Assembly (NCBI RefSeq): GCF_022568835.1
Contig: NZ_JAKZHV010000002.1
Coordinates: 310,001-374,000, forward strand
Source: Arsenicicoccus piscis
GTDB taxonomy: Bacteria > Actinomycetota > Actinomycetes > Actinomycetales > Dermatophilaceae
DNA length: 64,000 nt
Reading direction: 5' to 3'
Part shown: one piece after another, positions 46,098 through 55,412 of the stretch
How positions within the stretch are numbered: position 1 is the first letter of the stretch
How the letters are laid out: every line of letters begins with the position of its first letter
Program-made: the position numbers and the translations under genes
The notes under the pieces: model-generated
The model's input: the letters and a program-made list of their open reading frames with translations, nothing else
Databases searched by the model: none
Told to the model about the DNA's origin: nothing

Positions 46098-48272
46098 CTA
46101 CGCGGTGACGCCGACCTGGTCCATGAGGAAGGCGAGCTCGAACGCGGCCTGCTTCCACGACTCGTAGCGTCCGCTGACCCCGCCGTGGCCGGCGACCATC
46201 TCGGTCTTGAGCAGGACCGGGCGGTCCGGGTCGTCGACCACCGAGTCACGCAGTGCCGCAACCCATTTCGCCGGCTCGACGTAGAACACGCGGGTGTCGT
46301 TGAGCGACGTCGAGGCGAGGATCGCGGGGTAGCGACGCTGGGCGATGTTCTCGTAGGGCGTGTAGCCACGCATGTAGGCGTAGACCTCGGGGTCCTCGAT
46401 CGGGTTGCCCCACTCCTCCCACTCCCCGACGGTCAGCGGCAGCTCCGGTCGGAGGATGGTGTTGAGCGCGTCGACGAACGGGACGCCGGCGTGGATCGCC
46501 CGGAAGCGGTCGGGTGCGAGGTTCGCGACGGCGCCCATGAGCAGACCTCCTGCCGAAGCCCCTTCTGCCGCAAGGCGATCCGGTGCGACCCAGCCCTGCT
46601 CGACGAGCAGGTCGGCGGCGGCGATGAAGTCGGTGAAGGTGTTGCGCTTGGCCAGCAGCTTGCCCGAGTCGTACCACCGGCGACCCATCTCGCCGCCACC
46701 GCGCACGTGGGCGACGGCGTGGACGAAGCCGCGGTCGAGCAGCGACAGCCGCAGCACCGAGAACCACGGGTCCAGGCAGTGCTCGTAGGAGCCGTAGCCG
46801 TAGAGCAGGCCTGGTGCGGTGCCGTCCGGCTCGACCCCCTGGCGGTGCACGATCGACACGGGCACCAGGGTGCCGTCGGGGGCGGTGGCCCACTCGCGCC
46901 GCTGCACGTAGCGGGTGAGGTCGACCCCGCCGAGGACCTGCTGCTGCTTGAGCAGCGTCCACTCGCCCACCCCGGTCGTGGCCAGGTCGGACAGGTCCAC
47001 GTCGTAGACCGATCGCGGCGTCACGAACGACTCGACGACCACCTGCACCGACGTCGACGCCGGGTCGGGGTTGTTGCCCGTCGAGAGCGTGTAGAGCGGC
47101 TCGTGCCAGGCGAGCTCGCGCACCCGGCCGACCGGGGAACCCGGCAGCGTCGCCGTGAGGTCGATGACGCGCAGCCCGGCGAGCCCACCGCTGCGCAGCG
47201 AGACGACGGCGAAGTCGTCGAACGCGTCGCACCCCACGATCCGCTCTCCCGGCGTGGGCCCGAGGACGTTGACCCAGTCGGCCGGGTCGGTGGAGTCGAT
47301 CGGCGCGACGGCGAGCTCGTAGTCGACGTCGGCGGCGTTGTGCACGATGAACAGTCGGTCGCCGGCGGGCTCGACGTCGTACTCGACGCCCTCGCGCCGC
47401 GGCGCCACCAGCCGGGGCTCACCGGTCGGGTCAGCGGCGTCGAGCAGCCGCACCTCGCTGGTGGTCTTGGAGGCGGTGACGATGATGATCCACCGGTCGT
47501 CGCGTGACGAGCCGACCCCGACCCAGTAGAGCTCGTCCGGCTCCTCGTGCACGAGCACGTCCTCGTCGGACGGGCGGCCGACCTCGTGCCGCCAGACCTG
47601 GTGCTGGCGCCAGGACTCGGTCCAGCGGGTGTAGAACACGAAGCGCCCGTCGAGGGAGAAGGCCAGGCCGTAGCCGATGTCGGTCACGCTCTGGTCGACC
47701 ACGTCACCCACCGGGCCGGTGCGCGTCGCGTCCGACCCGAGGTCGGTGACGGTGAGGGCGTAGCGCTCGTCCCCAGCGAGGTCTACGGCGTAGGCCAGGC
47801 GGGTGCCGTCGTGCGTGGTCTCGGAGCCGCCGAGCGCGAAGAACTCCTGGCCCGCGCCGAGCACGTTGCCGTCCACCAGGATCTGCTCGCCCTCGGGCGG
47901 CTGACCGCCCTCGAGCGCCGGTCGACCGCCATGCGGCAGCTCGGGCCGCGCGGCGACGCGGCACTCGCGGGTGTACTGCTCGCCCTCGGCGATGCGCGTG
48001 TAGTACCACCACCCCGCGTGCTGGACCGGCACCCCGAGGTCGGTCTGCTGCACCCGCGCGACCATCTCGTCGTAGATCGCGCCCCGCAGCCCTTCGAGGT
48101 GCTCGGTGCGCGCCGTGGTGTAGGCGTTCTCGGCCTCGAGGTGGGCGATCACCTCGGGGTCGTCCTTGTCGCGCAACCACTCGTAGGGGTCGACGACCCG
48201 GTCGCCGTGGAACTCGCGGACGTGCTCGACGCGCTTGGCCCGGGGCGGCGTCGGAAGGCTGGAGGTGCTCAC
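46098..48272 (-). CDS. ptrB: Oligopeptidase B / prolyl oligopeptidase family peptidase (S9A)
   Basis: A 724-residue cytosolic peptidase. The N-terminus VVDPYEWLRDKDDPEVIAHL leads into a beta-propeller (residues 75-420). The hydrolase domain has GYGSYEHCLDPWFS, HVRGGGEMGRRWYDSGK, the nucleophile GASAGGLLMGAV and HGGVSGRYES with the catalytic His. This is the oligopeptidase B pattern, cutting small peptides after basic residues. Start and stop couple it to its neighbours; TAG-ACC stop. Confidence 0.93.
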   Translation of the reverse strand: MSTSSLPTPPRAKRVEHVREFHGDRVVDPYEWLRDKDDPEVIAHLEAENAYTTARTEHLEGLRGAIYDEMVARVQQTDLGVPVQHAGWWYYTRIAEGEQYTRECRVAARPELPHGGRPALEGGQPPEGEQILVDGNVLGAGQEFFALGGSETTHDGTRLAYAVDLAGDERYALTVTDLGSDATRTGPVGDVVDQSVTDIGYGLAFSLDGRFVFYTRWTESWRQHQVWRHEVGRPSDEDVLVHEEPDELYWVGVGSSRDDRWIIIVTASKTTSEVRLLDAADPTGEPRLVAPRREGVEYDVEPAGDRLFIVHNAADVDYELAVAPIDSTDPADWVNVLGPTPGERIVGCDAFDDFAVVSLRSGGLAGLRVIDLTATLPGSPVGRVRELAWHEPLYTLSTGNNPDPASTSVQVVVESFVTPRSVYDVDLSDLATTGVGEWTLLKQQQVLGGVDLTRYVQRREWATAPDGTLVPVSIVHRQGVEPDGTAPGLLYGYGSYEHCLDPWFSVLRLSLLDRGFVHAVAHVRGGGEMGRRWYDSGKLLAKRNTFTDFIAAADLLVEQGWVAPDRLAAEGASAGGLLMGAVANLAPDRFRAIHAGVPFVDALNTILRPELPLTVGEWEEWGNPIEDPEVYAYMRGYTPYENIAQRRYPAILASTSLNDTRVFYVEPAKWVAALRDSVVDDPDRPVLLKTEMVAGHGGVSGRYESWKQAAFELAFLMDQVGVTA

Positions 48273-49582
48273 CCGCCGGAGGCTACCTGACCAGGGTTCG
48301 CGTTCGCGCTGCTCGCCGCCGGCTGACCCACGGCCGCGACGGCGCGCTCCAGCCAGGGCAGCAGCCCCTCACCGACCGGGGCGGCGGACCGGGCCAACGC
48401 CGCCGGCGCCCACCACCGAGCCTCGTCGATGGTCGCCTGCTCCACCGCGTCCTGACCCGAGAGGTCGATCTCGGTCGCCCGGACGCGGACGGCGCACAGG
48501 ACCTGCTGCTGGTCGAACATCACGCCGCCCCAAGGGAACTCGATGGCCTGCTCCCCCAGCACCACCACGTTGTCGGCGTCGGCGACCAGCCCGACCTCCT
48601 CGCGCAGCTCCCGCAGGGCGGCGGTGACCGGGTCCTCACCCGGGTCGATCTCGCCGCCGAGGCTGAACCACAACGGGTGCTCCCGGTCGTCCGGGTCGGC
48701 CCCGTGGAGCAGCAGCACCCGACCCTGCGCGTCGACGGGCAGCACCCGCGCAGTCCGGCGGGTCCGTCGCGGACGCACCGTCTCGAGGTCGTCCCGGGTC
48801 ACTCGGCCATTGGCCCGGGTGTCGTCGTGCCACGGAGTCCCGCGGCGACGCACGTGCAGGATCGACGGTGCACCCGGGTCAGGACGGTAGAACAGTCGCT
48901 TGCGGTAGTCGCCCGGAGCGCACGCGCCCGGGAACATCTCCAGGTCCCGGTCCACCCCCGGCGAGTCCGGCCGGGACCCGACCGCGGGCAGGTAACCGCA
49001 CCGGCACAGCACCTCGTCGAGGGCTCCGCCCTGGTCGGGCAGGTCGTCGACCCCGACCTGGAGGTCGACGAAGGCCTTGAACGGCAGACCCGGGACCGAC
49101 GTGGACCCGATGTGCTCGTAGCTCCAGGCCCGGTCACCCTGCGCCGGGTCCAGGCCCGCCTCGCGCAGGCCGCGAGCCAGGCGGGACAGCAGACGGTGCG
49201 CGGCTACGCCCCAGTCCTGGTCGTGCGGGAGCAGCCGCGGCGGGATGGGGGTGGGTCCGGTGCGGCCCGACATCCGGGCGGCGAACGGCGCGATCCGCTC
49301 GTGCCACAGCTGGTCGACGACCGCGTCGCGACCGGCTCCGTGACCCCAGTTCAGCATCACGTCGGCACCGGTCAGCGGCGCCCCGGGGGCAGCCAGCACC
49401 AACGGAGCCACCCCGGCGGCCGGGACGACCTCGACGGCGACGAGCCCCGGCGAGCCTGGCGACTCCGGTGACCCCGGTGACTCCGACCCCGACAGCCCAG
49501 ACTCGGCGCCGAGCGCCCGCAGCCGGTCAGCCACCAGCTGGGCGTCCGTGCCCTCGACGACCTCGACGCGCAGCGGCGTCAT
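48269..49582 (-). CDS. Fusion: CoaE-like remnant, GrpB-like domain and NUDIX hydrolase
   Basis: A 437-residue protein with an unusual layout. Residues 1-100 end in ADVMLNWGHGAGRDAVVDQLWHERIAPF, like the end of a dephospho-CoA kinase. Residues 120-255 are GrpB/UPF0157-like: YEHIGSTSVPGLPFKAFVDLQVGV and LEMFPGACAPGDYRKRLFYR, but the usual C-terminal part is cut short. Residues 275-415 are a complete NUDIX domain with the box GEIDPGEDPVTAALREL then REEVGL. Actinobacterial CoaE often carries a C-terminal GrpB domain; here the kinase is missing and NUDIX is added. A SPGSPESPGSPG repeat lies near the start. Coupled to dnaE and ptrB by four-base overlaps. Confidence 0.75.
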   Translation of the reverse strand: MTPLRVEVVEGTDAQLVADRLRALGAESGLSGSESPGSPESPGSPGLVAVEVVPAAGVAPLVLAAPGAPLTGADVMLNWGHGAGRDAVVDQLWHERIAPFAARMSGRTGPTPIPPRLLPHDQDWGVAAHRLLSRLARGLREAGLDPAQGDRAWSYEHIGSTSVPGLPFKAFVDLQVGVDDLPDQGGALDEVLCRCGYLPAVGSRPDSPGVDRDLEMFPGACAPGDYRKRLFYRPDPGAPSILHVRRRGTPWHDDTRANGRVTRDDLETVRPRRTRRTARVLPVDAQGRVLLLHGADPDDREHPLWFSLGGEIDPGEDPVTAALRELREEVGLVADADNVVVLGEQAIEFPWGGVMFDQQQVLCAVRVRATEIDLSGQDAVEQATIDEARWWAPAALARSAAPVGEGLLPWLERAVAAVGQPAASSANANPGQVASGG

Positions 49583-52500
49583 CCGGTGAGGCACGCGGGA
49601 CCGAGCAACGCCTTGAGGTCACCGAAGAGCGCGGGCGTGGCCTCGACGCGGTAGGAGTCCTCGAGCCGCATGAGCACCGAGCGGCCGGGCTGGGTGAGCC
49701 GCACCCGCACCTCGGTCGTGCCGGGGTGGCTGACCAGGACCTCCTTGAGCTGCTCGGCCAGACCGTTGGTCGCGCGGTTCAGCGCCATGGTCAGCACCAC
49801 CGGGCCGCGCGGGCCCTCGTGCAGGTCGGGCAGCATCAGGTCCTGCGCGTAGATCGACGTGGTGTCGTCGCGGCGGTTGACCCGCCCGCGCACCACGACG
49901 ACGGTGTCCGGCGACAGCATGGTCTGCACGGTCATGTAGGTCGAGGGGAAGAACAGGCACTCGATCGCGCCGTCGAGGTCCTCGACGACGGCGATCGCCC
50001 ACAGGTCACCCTTCTTGGTGCGCTTGAGCTGCAGGCTGGTCACCAGGCCGGCGATGGTCACCGTGGCGCCGTCGGGTCTACCGTCCTCGCCGTTGAGCGA
50101 GGCGATCGAGGTGTCCGCGTGCTGGTGCAGCAGGTGCTCGATGCCGAACAGCGGGTGGTCGGAGACGTAGAGCCCGAGCATCTCGCGCTCGTGCTGCAAG
50201 GTGACCTGCTTGTCCCACTCGGTGGTCGGCACCGGCGGCAGGCCGGCGAAGGCATCGGCCCCGCCCGCGTCCCCGTCGTCACCCATCGCGAACGCCGCGA
50301 ACAGCGAGTCCTGACCGGCGGCCTCGCGTCGCTTGACGTCGACGAGCGCGTCGACGTAGCGCTCGTGGACCTCGACCAGGCCGCGCCTCGACTCCCCGAG
50401 GGAGTCGAATGCCCCGGCCTTGACCAGCGACTCGATGGTGCGCTTGTTGCACACGACCGCGGGCACCTTGGACAGGAAGTCCTGGAAGGAGGTGTAGGCG
50501 CCCTTCTCCTCGCGGGCCTTGACGATCTCGACGACGACGTTGGCGCCGACGTTGCGCACGGCCTCCAGGCCGAAGCGGATGTCGGCCCCGACCGCGGCGA
50601 AGAAGCCGATCGAGTCGTTGACGTCGGGCGGCAGCACCTTGATGCCCATGTGCCGGCACTCGTTGAGGTAGAGCGCGGACTTGTCCTTGTCGTCCCGCAC
50701 GCTGGTGAGCAGCGCCGCCATGTACTCGGCCGGGTAGTTGGCCTTGAGGTAGGCCGTCCAGTACGAGACCAGTCCGTAGGCCGCGGTGTGCGCCTTGTTG
50801 AAGGCGTAGTCCGAGAAGGGGACGAGGATGTCCCAGAGGGTCTTGATCGCCGCCTTGGAGTAGCCGTTGGCGAGCATGCCCGCCTCGAACGGCACGAACT
50901 CGGCGTCCAGGACCTCCTTCTTCTTCTTGCCCATCGCGCGGCGCAGCATGTCGGCCTTGCCGAGCGTGTAGCCGGCGAGCTTCTGGGCGATCTGCTGGAC
51001 CTGCTCCTGGTAGATGATCAGGCCCTGGGTCATCTCGAGGATCTCGCTCAGCGGCTCCTCGAGCTCGGGATGGATCGGCGTGACCTGCTGCTTGCCGGTC
51101 TTGCGCAGCGCGTAGTTGGTGTGCGAGCCGGCGCCCATCGGCCCGGGCCGGTAGAGCGCGAGCGCCGCCGAGATGTCTTCGAAGTTGTCCGGCTGCATCT
51201 GGCGCAGCAGCGTGCGCATGCCGCCGCCGTCGAGCTGGAAGACGCCCAGCGTCTCGGCGCGCTGCAGCAGCTGGTAGGCCTTGGCGTCGGTCGGGTCCTT
51301 GGACAGCGCGTCCAGGTCGATCGACTCGCCGCGGTTCATCTCGATGTTCTTGATGGCGTCATCGAGGATCGTGAGGTTGCGCAGGCCGAGGAAGTCCATC
51401 TTGACCAGGCCGAGCGCCTCACAGCTCGGGTAGTCGAACTGGGTGATGACCTGGCCGTCCTGCAGCCGGCGCATGATCGGGATGACGTCGACGAGCGGCT
51501 CGCTGGACATGATGACGCCCGCCGCGTGCACGCCCCACTGGCGCTTGAGCCCCTCGAGGCCGAGCGCGGTGGCGACGACCTCCTTGGCGACCGGGTCCGA
51601 GTCGTGCAGCGCGCGGAACTCCCCCGCCTCGGCGTAGCGCTTGTGCGCGGGGTCGAAGATGCCGGCCAGCGGGATGCCCTTGCCCATGACGTCGGGCGGC
51701 ATCGCCTTGGTGAGCTTCTCGCCGACGGCGAACGGGTGGCCGAGCACCCGACCGGCGTCCTTGACGGCCTGCTTGGCCTTGATGGTGCCGTAGGTGACGA
51801 TCTGCGCGACGCGCTCGGCGCCGTACTTCTCGGTGACGTAGGCGATGACCTCGCCGCGACGGCGCTCGTCGAAGTCGACGTCGAAGTCGGGCATCGAGGG
51901 ACGCTCGGGGTTGAGGAAGCGCTCGAAGATCAGGCCGTGCGGCACCGGGTCGAGGTCGGTGATGCGCATCGCGTAGGCGCACATCGAGCCGGCACCCGAG
52001 CCACGGCCGGGACCCACCCGGATGCCGTTGTTCTTGGCCCAGTTGATGAAGTCGGCGACCACGAGGAAGTAGCCCGGGTAGCCCTTGCCGATGATGACGT
52101 CCTGCTCATAGGCCGCCTGCTTGCGCGCGTAGTCGGGCACCCCCTCGGGGAACCGGGCCGCGAGGCCGCGCTCGACCTCCTTGATGAACCAGCTGGTCTC
52201 GTCCTCGCCGGGCGGGCAGGGGAAGCGCGGCATGAACCGGCCCTCGCCCTCGCTGAACGAGATCTCGCACATCTCGGCGATGGCGAGGGTGTTGTCGCAA
52301 GCCTCTGGATAGTCGCGCCACACCTGGCGCATCTCCTCGGCGGAGCGCAGGTAGAACAGGTCGGCGTCGAACTTGAACCGGTCGGGATCCATCAGGGTCG
52401 AGCCGGACTGCACGCACAGCAGCGCCGAGTGCGCCTTGGCGTCCTCGGCCCGGGTGTAGTGCAGGTCGTTGGTGGCGACGAGCGGCAGGTCCAGCTCCTT

Positions 52501-53175
52501 GGCGAGCCGCAGCAGGTCGCGCATGATGCGCTTCTCGATGTCGAGGCCGTGGTCCATGACCTCGCAGTAGAAGTTCTCCTTGCCGAAGATGTCGCGCATC
52601 TCGGCGGCCTTCTCGAGCGCGATGTCGTACTGCCCCAGCCGCAGCCGGGTCTGCACCTCGCCGGACGGGCAGCCCGTGGTCGCGATCAGCCCCTCGTGGT
52701 AGGTCTCGAGCAGCTCGCGGTCCAGCCGCGGCCACTTCGCGTAGACCTGGTCGAGGGAGGCGAACGAGTCCATCCGGAACAGGTTGTGCATGCCGGTGTT
52801 GTTGCGCGCCCACAGCGTCATGTGCGTGTAGGCGCCGGAGCCGGACACGTCGTCGCTGCCGCGGGTCTGGTCGTTGCCGTAGCGCACGCGGGTGCGGTCG
52901 GTGCGGTGCGTGCCGGGCGTGACGTAGGCCTCCAGGCCGACGATCGGCTTCACGCCGAACTTGGCCGACTTCTTCCAGAACTCGTAGGCACCGAAGAGGT
53001 AGCCGTGGTCGGTCGTGGCGAGGGCCGGCATCCCCATCTCGGCAGCCGCGGCGAACAGGTCGTCGATGCGGGCTGCGCCGTCGAGCATGGAGTACTCGGT
53101 GTGGTTGTGCAGGTGGACGAAGCTGCCGGAGGACGAGGACCTCGGGCTGGCGGCGGAGGCGGAGGGAACGGACAT
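49579..53175 (-). CDS. dnaE: DNA polymerase III alpha subunit
   Basis: A 1198-residue replicative polymerase. The PHP domain starts FVHLHNHTEYSMLDGAARIDDLF and TTDHGYLFGAYEFW. The palm has GPGRGSGAGSMCAYAMRITD and the catalytic PDFDVDFDERRRGEV. The tandem helix-hairpin-helix and the OB fold (ATVTIAGLVTSLQLKRTKKGDLWAIAVVEDL) follow. Full DnaE1 length. I use the ATG at 53173-53175 (MSVPSAS); an ATG at 53220 would add a short tail. The gene is 82 bases after rluD. Confidence 0.96.
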   Translation of the reverse strand: MSVPSASAASPRSSSSGSFVHLHNHTEYSMLDGAARIDDLFAAAAEMGMPALATTDHGYLFGAYEFWKKSAKFGVKPIVGLEAYVTPGTHRTDRTRVRYGNDQTRGSDDVSGSGAYTHMTLWARNNTGMHNLFRMDSFASLDQVYAKWPRLDRELLETYHEGLIATTGCPSGEVQTRLRLGQYDIALEKAAEMRDIFGKENFYCEVMDHGLDIEKRIMRDLLRLAKELDLPLVATNDLHYTRAEDAKAHSALLCVQSGSTLMDPDRFKFDADLFYLRSAEEMRQVWRDYPEACDNTLAIAEMCEISFSEGEGRFMPRFPCPPGEDETSWFIKEVERGLAARFPEGVPDYARKQAAYEQDVIIGKGYPGYFLVVADFINWAKNNGIRVGPGRGSGAGSMCAYAMRITDLDPVPHGLIFERFLNPERPSMPDFDVDFDERRRGEVIAYVTEKYGAERVAQIVTYGTIKAKQAVKDAGRVLGHPFAVGEKLTKAMPPDVMGKGIPLAGIFDPAHKRYAEAGEFRALHDSDPVAKEVVATALGLEGLKRQWGVHAAGVIMSSEPLVDVIPIMRRLQDGQVITQFDYPSCEALGLVKMDFLGLRNLTILDDAIKNIEMNRGESIDLDALSKDPTDAKAYQLLQRAETLGVFQLDGGGMRTLLRQMQPDNFEDISAALALYRPGPMGAGSHTNYALRKTGKQQVTPIHPELEEPLSEILEMTQGLIIYQEQVQQIAQKLAGYTLGKADMLRRAMGKKKKEVLDAEFVPFEAGMLANGYSKAAIKTLWDILVPFSDYAFNKAHTAAYGLVSYWTAYLKANYPAEYMAALLTSVRDDKDKSALYLNECRHMGIKVLPPDVNDSIGFFAAVGADIRFGLEAVRNVGANVVVEIVKAREEKGAYTSFQDFLSKVPAVVCNKRTIESLVKAGAFDSLGESRRGLVEVHERYVDALVDVKRREAAGQDSLFAAFAMGDDGDAGGADAFAGLPPVPTTEWDKQVTLQHEREMLGLYVSDHPLFGIEHLLHQHADTSIASLNGEDGRPDGATVTIAGLVTSLQLKRTKKGDLWAIAVVEDLDGAIECLFFPSTYMTVQTMLSPDTVVVVRGRVNRRDDTTSIYAQDLMLPDLHEGPRGPVVLTMALNRATNGLAEQLKEVLVSHPGTTEVRVRLTQPGRSVLMRLEDSYRVEATPALFGDLKALLGPACLTG

Positions 53176-53257
53176 CGCGGTCAGTCTAGAGCCGACCTCC
53201 GACAGACCCCCGATCGGCACGCAGGACCGGGCCGGGCGCTGCCCGTGCCGCGACGCG

Positions 53258-54190
53258 CTACCCCTCCCGCAGCGCCTCCAGGGCGTGCTCGAGGTCGGCG
53301 GGATAGGGGCTGGTGAAGGTGACCCACTCGCCCGAGCCCGGGTGGGTGAAGCCGAGCTCGACGGCGTGCAGCCACTGACGGTCCAGGCCGATGCGCTTGG
53401 CCAGGGTCGGGTCCGCGCCGTAGAGCGGGTCGCCGACGCACGGGTGGCGCAGCGCCGAGAAGTGGACGCGGATCTGGTGGGTGCGACCGGTCTCCAGGTG
53501 CACCTCGACCAGCGAGGCGTGCCGCATCGCCTCCAGAACCTCGTAGTGGGTGACCGAGTGCCGACCCTCCTGGCGCACCGCGAATTTCCAGTCGTGGCCG
53601 GGGTGGCGCCCGATCGGGGACTCGATGGTGCCGACCATCGGGTCGGGCAACCCCTGCACCACCGCGTGGTAGGTCTTGCTGACCGTGCGGTCCCGGAAGG
53701 CGGCCTTGAGCAGGGTGTAGGCGCGCTCGCTCTTCGCGACCACCATCAGGCCGGAGGTGCCCACGTCGAGGCGCTGCACGATGCCCTGGCGCTCGGCCGC
53801 TCCCGAGGTGGAGATGCGGTAGCCCGCGGCAGCGAGCCCGGACACCACGTCGGGTCCGTCCCAGCCGAGGCTCGGGTGCGCGGCGCAGCCGGCCGGCTTG
53901 TCGACCACCACGATCTCGCTGTCGTCGTAGACCACCCGCAGCCCTGGGACCTCGCGCGCCACCACGACGAGTCCCTCCTCGGCCTCGGCACCCGGCAGCT
54001 CGACCTCGAGCATCGCCCCCGCCCGGACCCGGTCGGACTTGCCGACCGCGACGTTGTCGAGCTGGACCCGGCCGGACGCGGCGAGGTCGGCGGCGGTGCT
54101 ACGGGAGACGCCGAAGAGGCGGGCGACGGCGGAGTCCACCCGCTCGCCGACCAGCCCGTCGGGGACGGGCAGCATGCGGACCTCGCTCAT
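53258..54190 (-). CDS. rluD: RluD-family 23S rRNA pseudouridine synthase
   Basis: A 310-residue enzyme. The N-terminal S4 domain ([28 protein letters not shown]) is followed by [19 protein letters not shown] and the catalytic loop [19 protein letters not shown] (Asp). [27 protein letters not shown] confirms the RluA/RluD type. It isomerises uridines in 23S rRNA. Overlaps lspA by four bases, an order common in actinobacteria. Confidence 0.94.
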   Translation of the reverse strand: MSEVRMLPVPDGLVGERVDSAVARLFGVSRSTAADLAASGRVQLDNVAVGKSDRVRAGAMLEVELPGAEAEEGLVVVAREVPGLRVVYDDSEIVVVDKPAGCAAHPSLGWDGPDVVSGLAAAGYRISTSGAAERQGIVQRLDVGTSGLMVVAKSERAYTLLKAAFRDRTVSKTYHAVVQGLPDPMVGTIESPIGRHPGHDWKFAVRQEGRHSVTHYEVLEAMRHASLVEVHLETGRTHQIRVHFSALRHPCVGDPLYGADPTLAKRIGLDRQWLHAVELGFTHPGSGEWVTFTSPYPADLEHALEALREG

Positions 54191-54774
54191 CGGGACGTCC
54201 CTTCTGCCGGCCGAGCGGGTCGCTCGACGCCGGTCCGGCCGGTCTCGGAGTCATAGCTGATGCCCCGCCAGCTGAGCAGCACCAGCAGGGCCGCCGCACC
54301 CACGATGGCGATGTCGGCGACGTTGCCGATGAACCAGCCGTTGTAGTTGAGGAAGTCCACGACATGGCCCTGGGCGAAGGCCGGGGGCCGGAACAACCGG
54401 TCGTAGAGGTTGCCGAGCAGACCGCCGAGCACGAGGCCGAGGCCGACCGCCCAGGTGCGGTTGACGATGGTGCGGGCGTGCCAGGCGATGAAGCCGCCGA
54501 CCACGACCGCGATCAGGGTGAGCAGCCAGGTCTGACCGGACGCCAGCGAGAACGCCGCCCCCGAGTTGGCGATCAGCTGCAGCCGCAGGAAGCGGCCGAG
54601 CACGTCGATCGGCTGACCGGGGTCGAGGGCCGCGAGGGCCCAGGCCTTGGTCGCCTGGTCCGCGACCAAGGTCGCCAGCGCGACGGCACCGAGCAGCGGC
54701 GCCGCGCTGCGGGCTCGGGCAGGACGGTCGGTGGAGGGTGCTGCGGTGCGGGGCTCGAGGGAGCGGTCGGTCAC
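54187..54774 (-). CDS. lspA: Signal peptidase II (lipoprotein)
   Basis: A 195-residue membrane aspartyl protease with four hydrophobic helices. The catalytic motifs are [31 protein letters not shown] and [11 protein letters not shown], with the two Asp residues. It cuts lipoprotein signal peptides. I use the GTG at 54772-54774 (overlap GTGA with the TraR stop); ATG codons at 54798 and 54807 are possible. A 40-residue Thr/Pro/Arg-rich head precedes helix 1. Confidence 0.92.
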   Translation of the reverse strand: MTDRSLEPRTAAPSTDRPARARSAAPLLGAVALATLVADQATKAWALAALDPGQPIDVLGRFLRLQLIANSGAAFSLASGQTWLLTLIAVVVGGFIAWHARTIVNRTWAVGLGLVLGGLLGNLYDRLFRPPAFAQGHVVDFLNYNGWFIGNVADIAIVGAAALLVLLSWRGISYDSETGRTGVERPARPAEGTSR

Positions 54775-55196
54775 CGGTTCTTCTGGTTCGCTTTGCATGT
54801 CACGCATAGCGTCGCACGCGGGAACGCCTGCACGCGAAGCTTGGGGATCGTGCCCCCGCAGCTCTCGCATACCGAGTGCTGGTTGGCCTCGAGCCGGTCC
54901 AGCGCGTGCTTGGTCTGGGCGAGCATGTCGCGCGTGTTCTGCGCCACGGCGACCTCGTGCTCGCGCTCGATCGCCTTGGACCCCACGTCGGCCTGGTCGT
55001 CGCCGGCCATGTCCTGGGTGTCCCGGATCAGGCCGTTCAGCCCCGCCTCGGCGCGGGCGAGCTCGGCGGTCAGCCGGTCCAGCTCCGCCTCGAGCAGCGC
55101 GTGGTGCTCCGCGATCTCCGCGGCGCTCCAGTCGTCGGACCCGTCGTCCTTGCCCGCTGCGGCACCCTTGCGCTGCGTCCCCTGCTTCACGGCCAT
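54771..55196 (-). CDS. TraR/DksA-type zinc-finger protein
   Basis: A 141-residue protein. Residues 30-105 form a coiled-coil (EHHALLEAELDRLTAELARAEAGLNGLIRDTQDMAGDDQADVGSK) and residues 110-135 the C4 zinc finger CESCGGTIPKLR with CVTC. This is the DksA/TraR layout, acting in the RNA polymerase secondary channel in proteobacteria. Actinobacterial members next to lspA are widespread and little studied. The ATG at 55194-55196 starts MAVKQGTQRKG. Confidence 0.85.
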   Translation of the reverse strand: MAVKQGTQRKGAAAGKDDGSDDWSAAEIAEHHALLEAELDRLTAELARAEAGLNGLIRDTQDMAGDDQADVGSKAIEREHEVAVAQNTRDMLAQTKHALDRLEANQHSVCESCGGTIPKLRVQAFPRATLCVTCKANQKNR

Positions 55197-55347
55197 GTCG
55201 TCCTCGCAGTCTCGAAGTGGCCGCGCAGGCTGCGTCGACCGGAGTCGCCCCGGGCGGTCCACCGCACGGCGCGAGAGTGGACACAGTAGCCCCATCCCCG
55301 CCTTCGCGGCAGTCCGACTCGACGCGAAAGACGAGCACTCATGCCGA

Positions 55348-55380
55348 AGGGGCGCCCGGCCGGTCGGCCGGAGCGCCCCT
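55348..55380. terminator. Strong hairpin after divIVA
   Basis: AGGGGCGCCCGGCCG and CGGCCGGAGCGCCCCT form a long G/C stem around a GT loop. It lies between divIVA (55413) and the start of the TraR gene on the minus strand, so it would end the divIVA transcript. Confidence 0.65.
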
Positions 55381-55412
55381 GGGCACGTCGAGCGGGCCGT
55401 GAGCGAGGTGGT

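Noticed and set aside
49468-53316. A plus-strand open frame of about 1280 codons opposite dnaE
   Set aside because: It is the antisense of dnaE, rich in V, G, R, D and L as expected from G/C-rich third positions. It has no domain and no ribosome-binding site.
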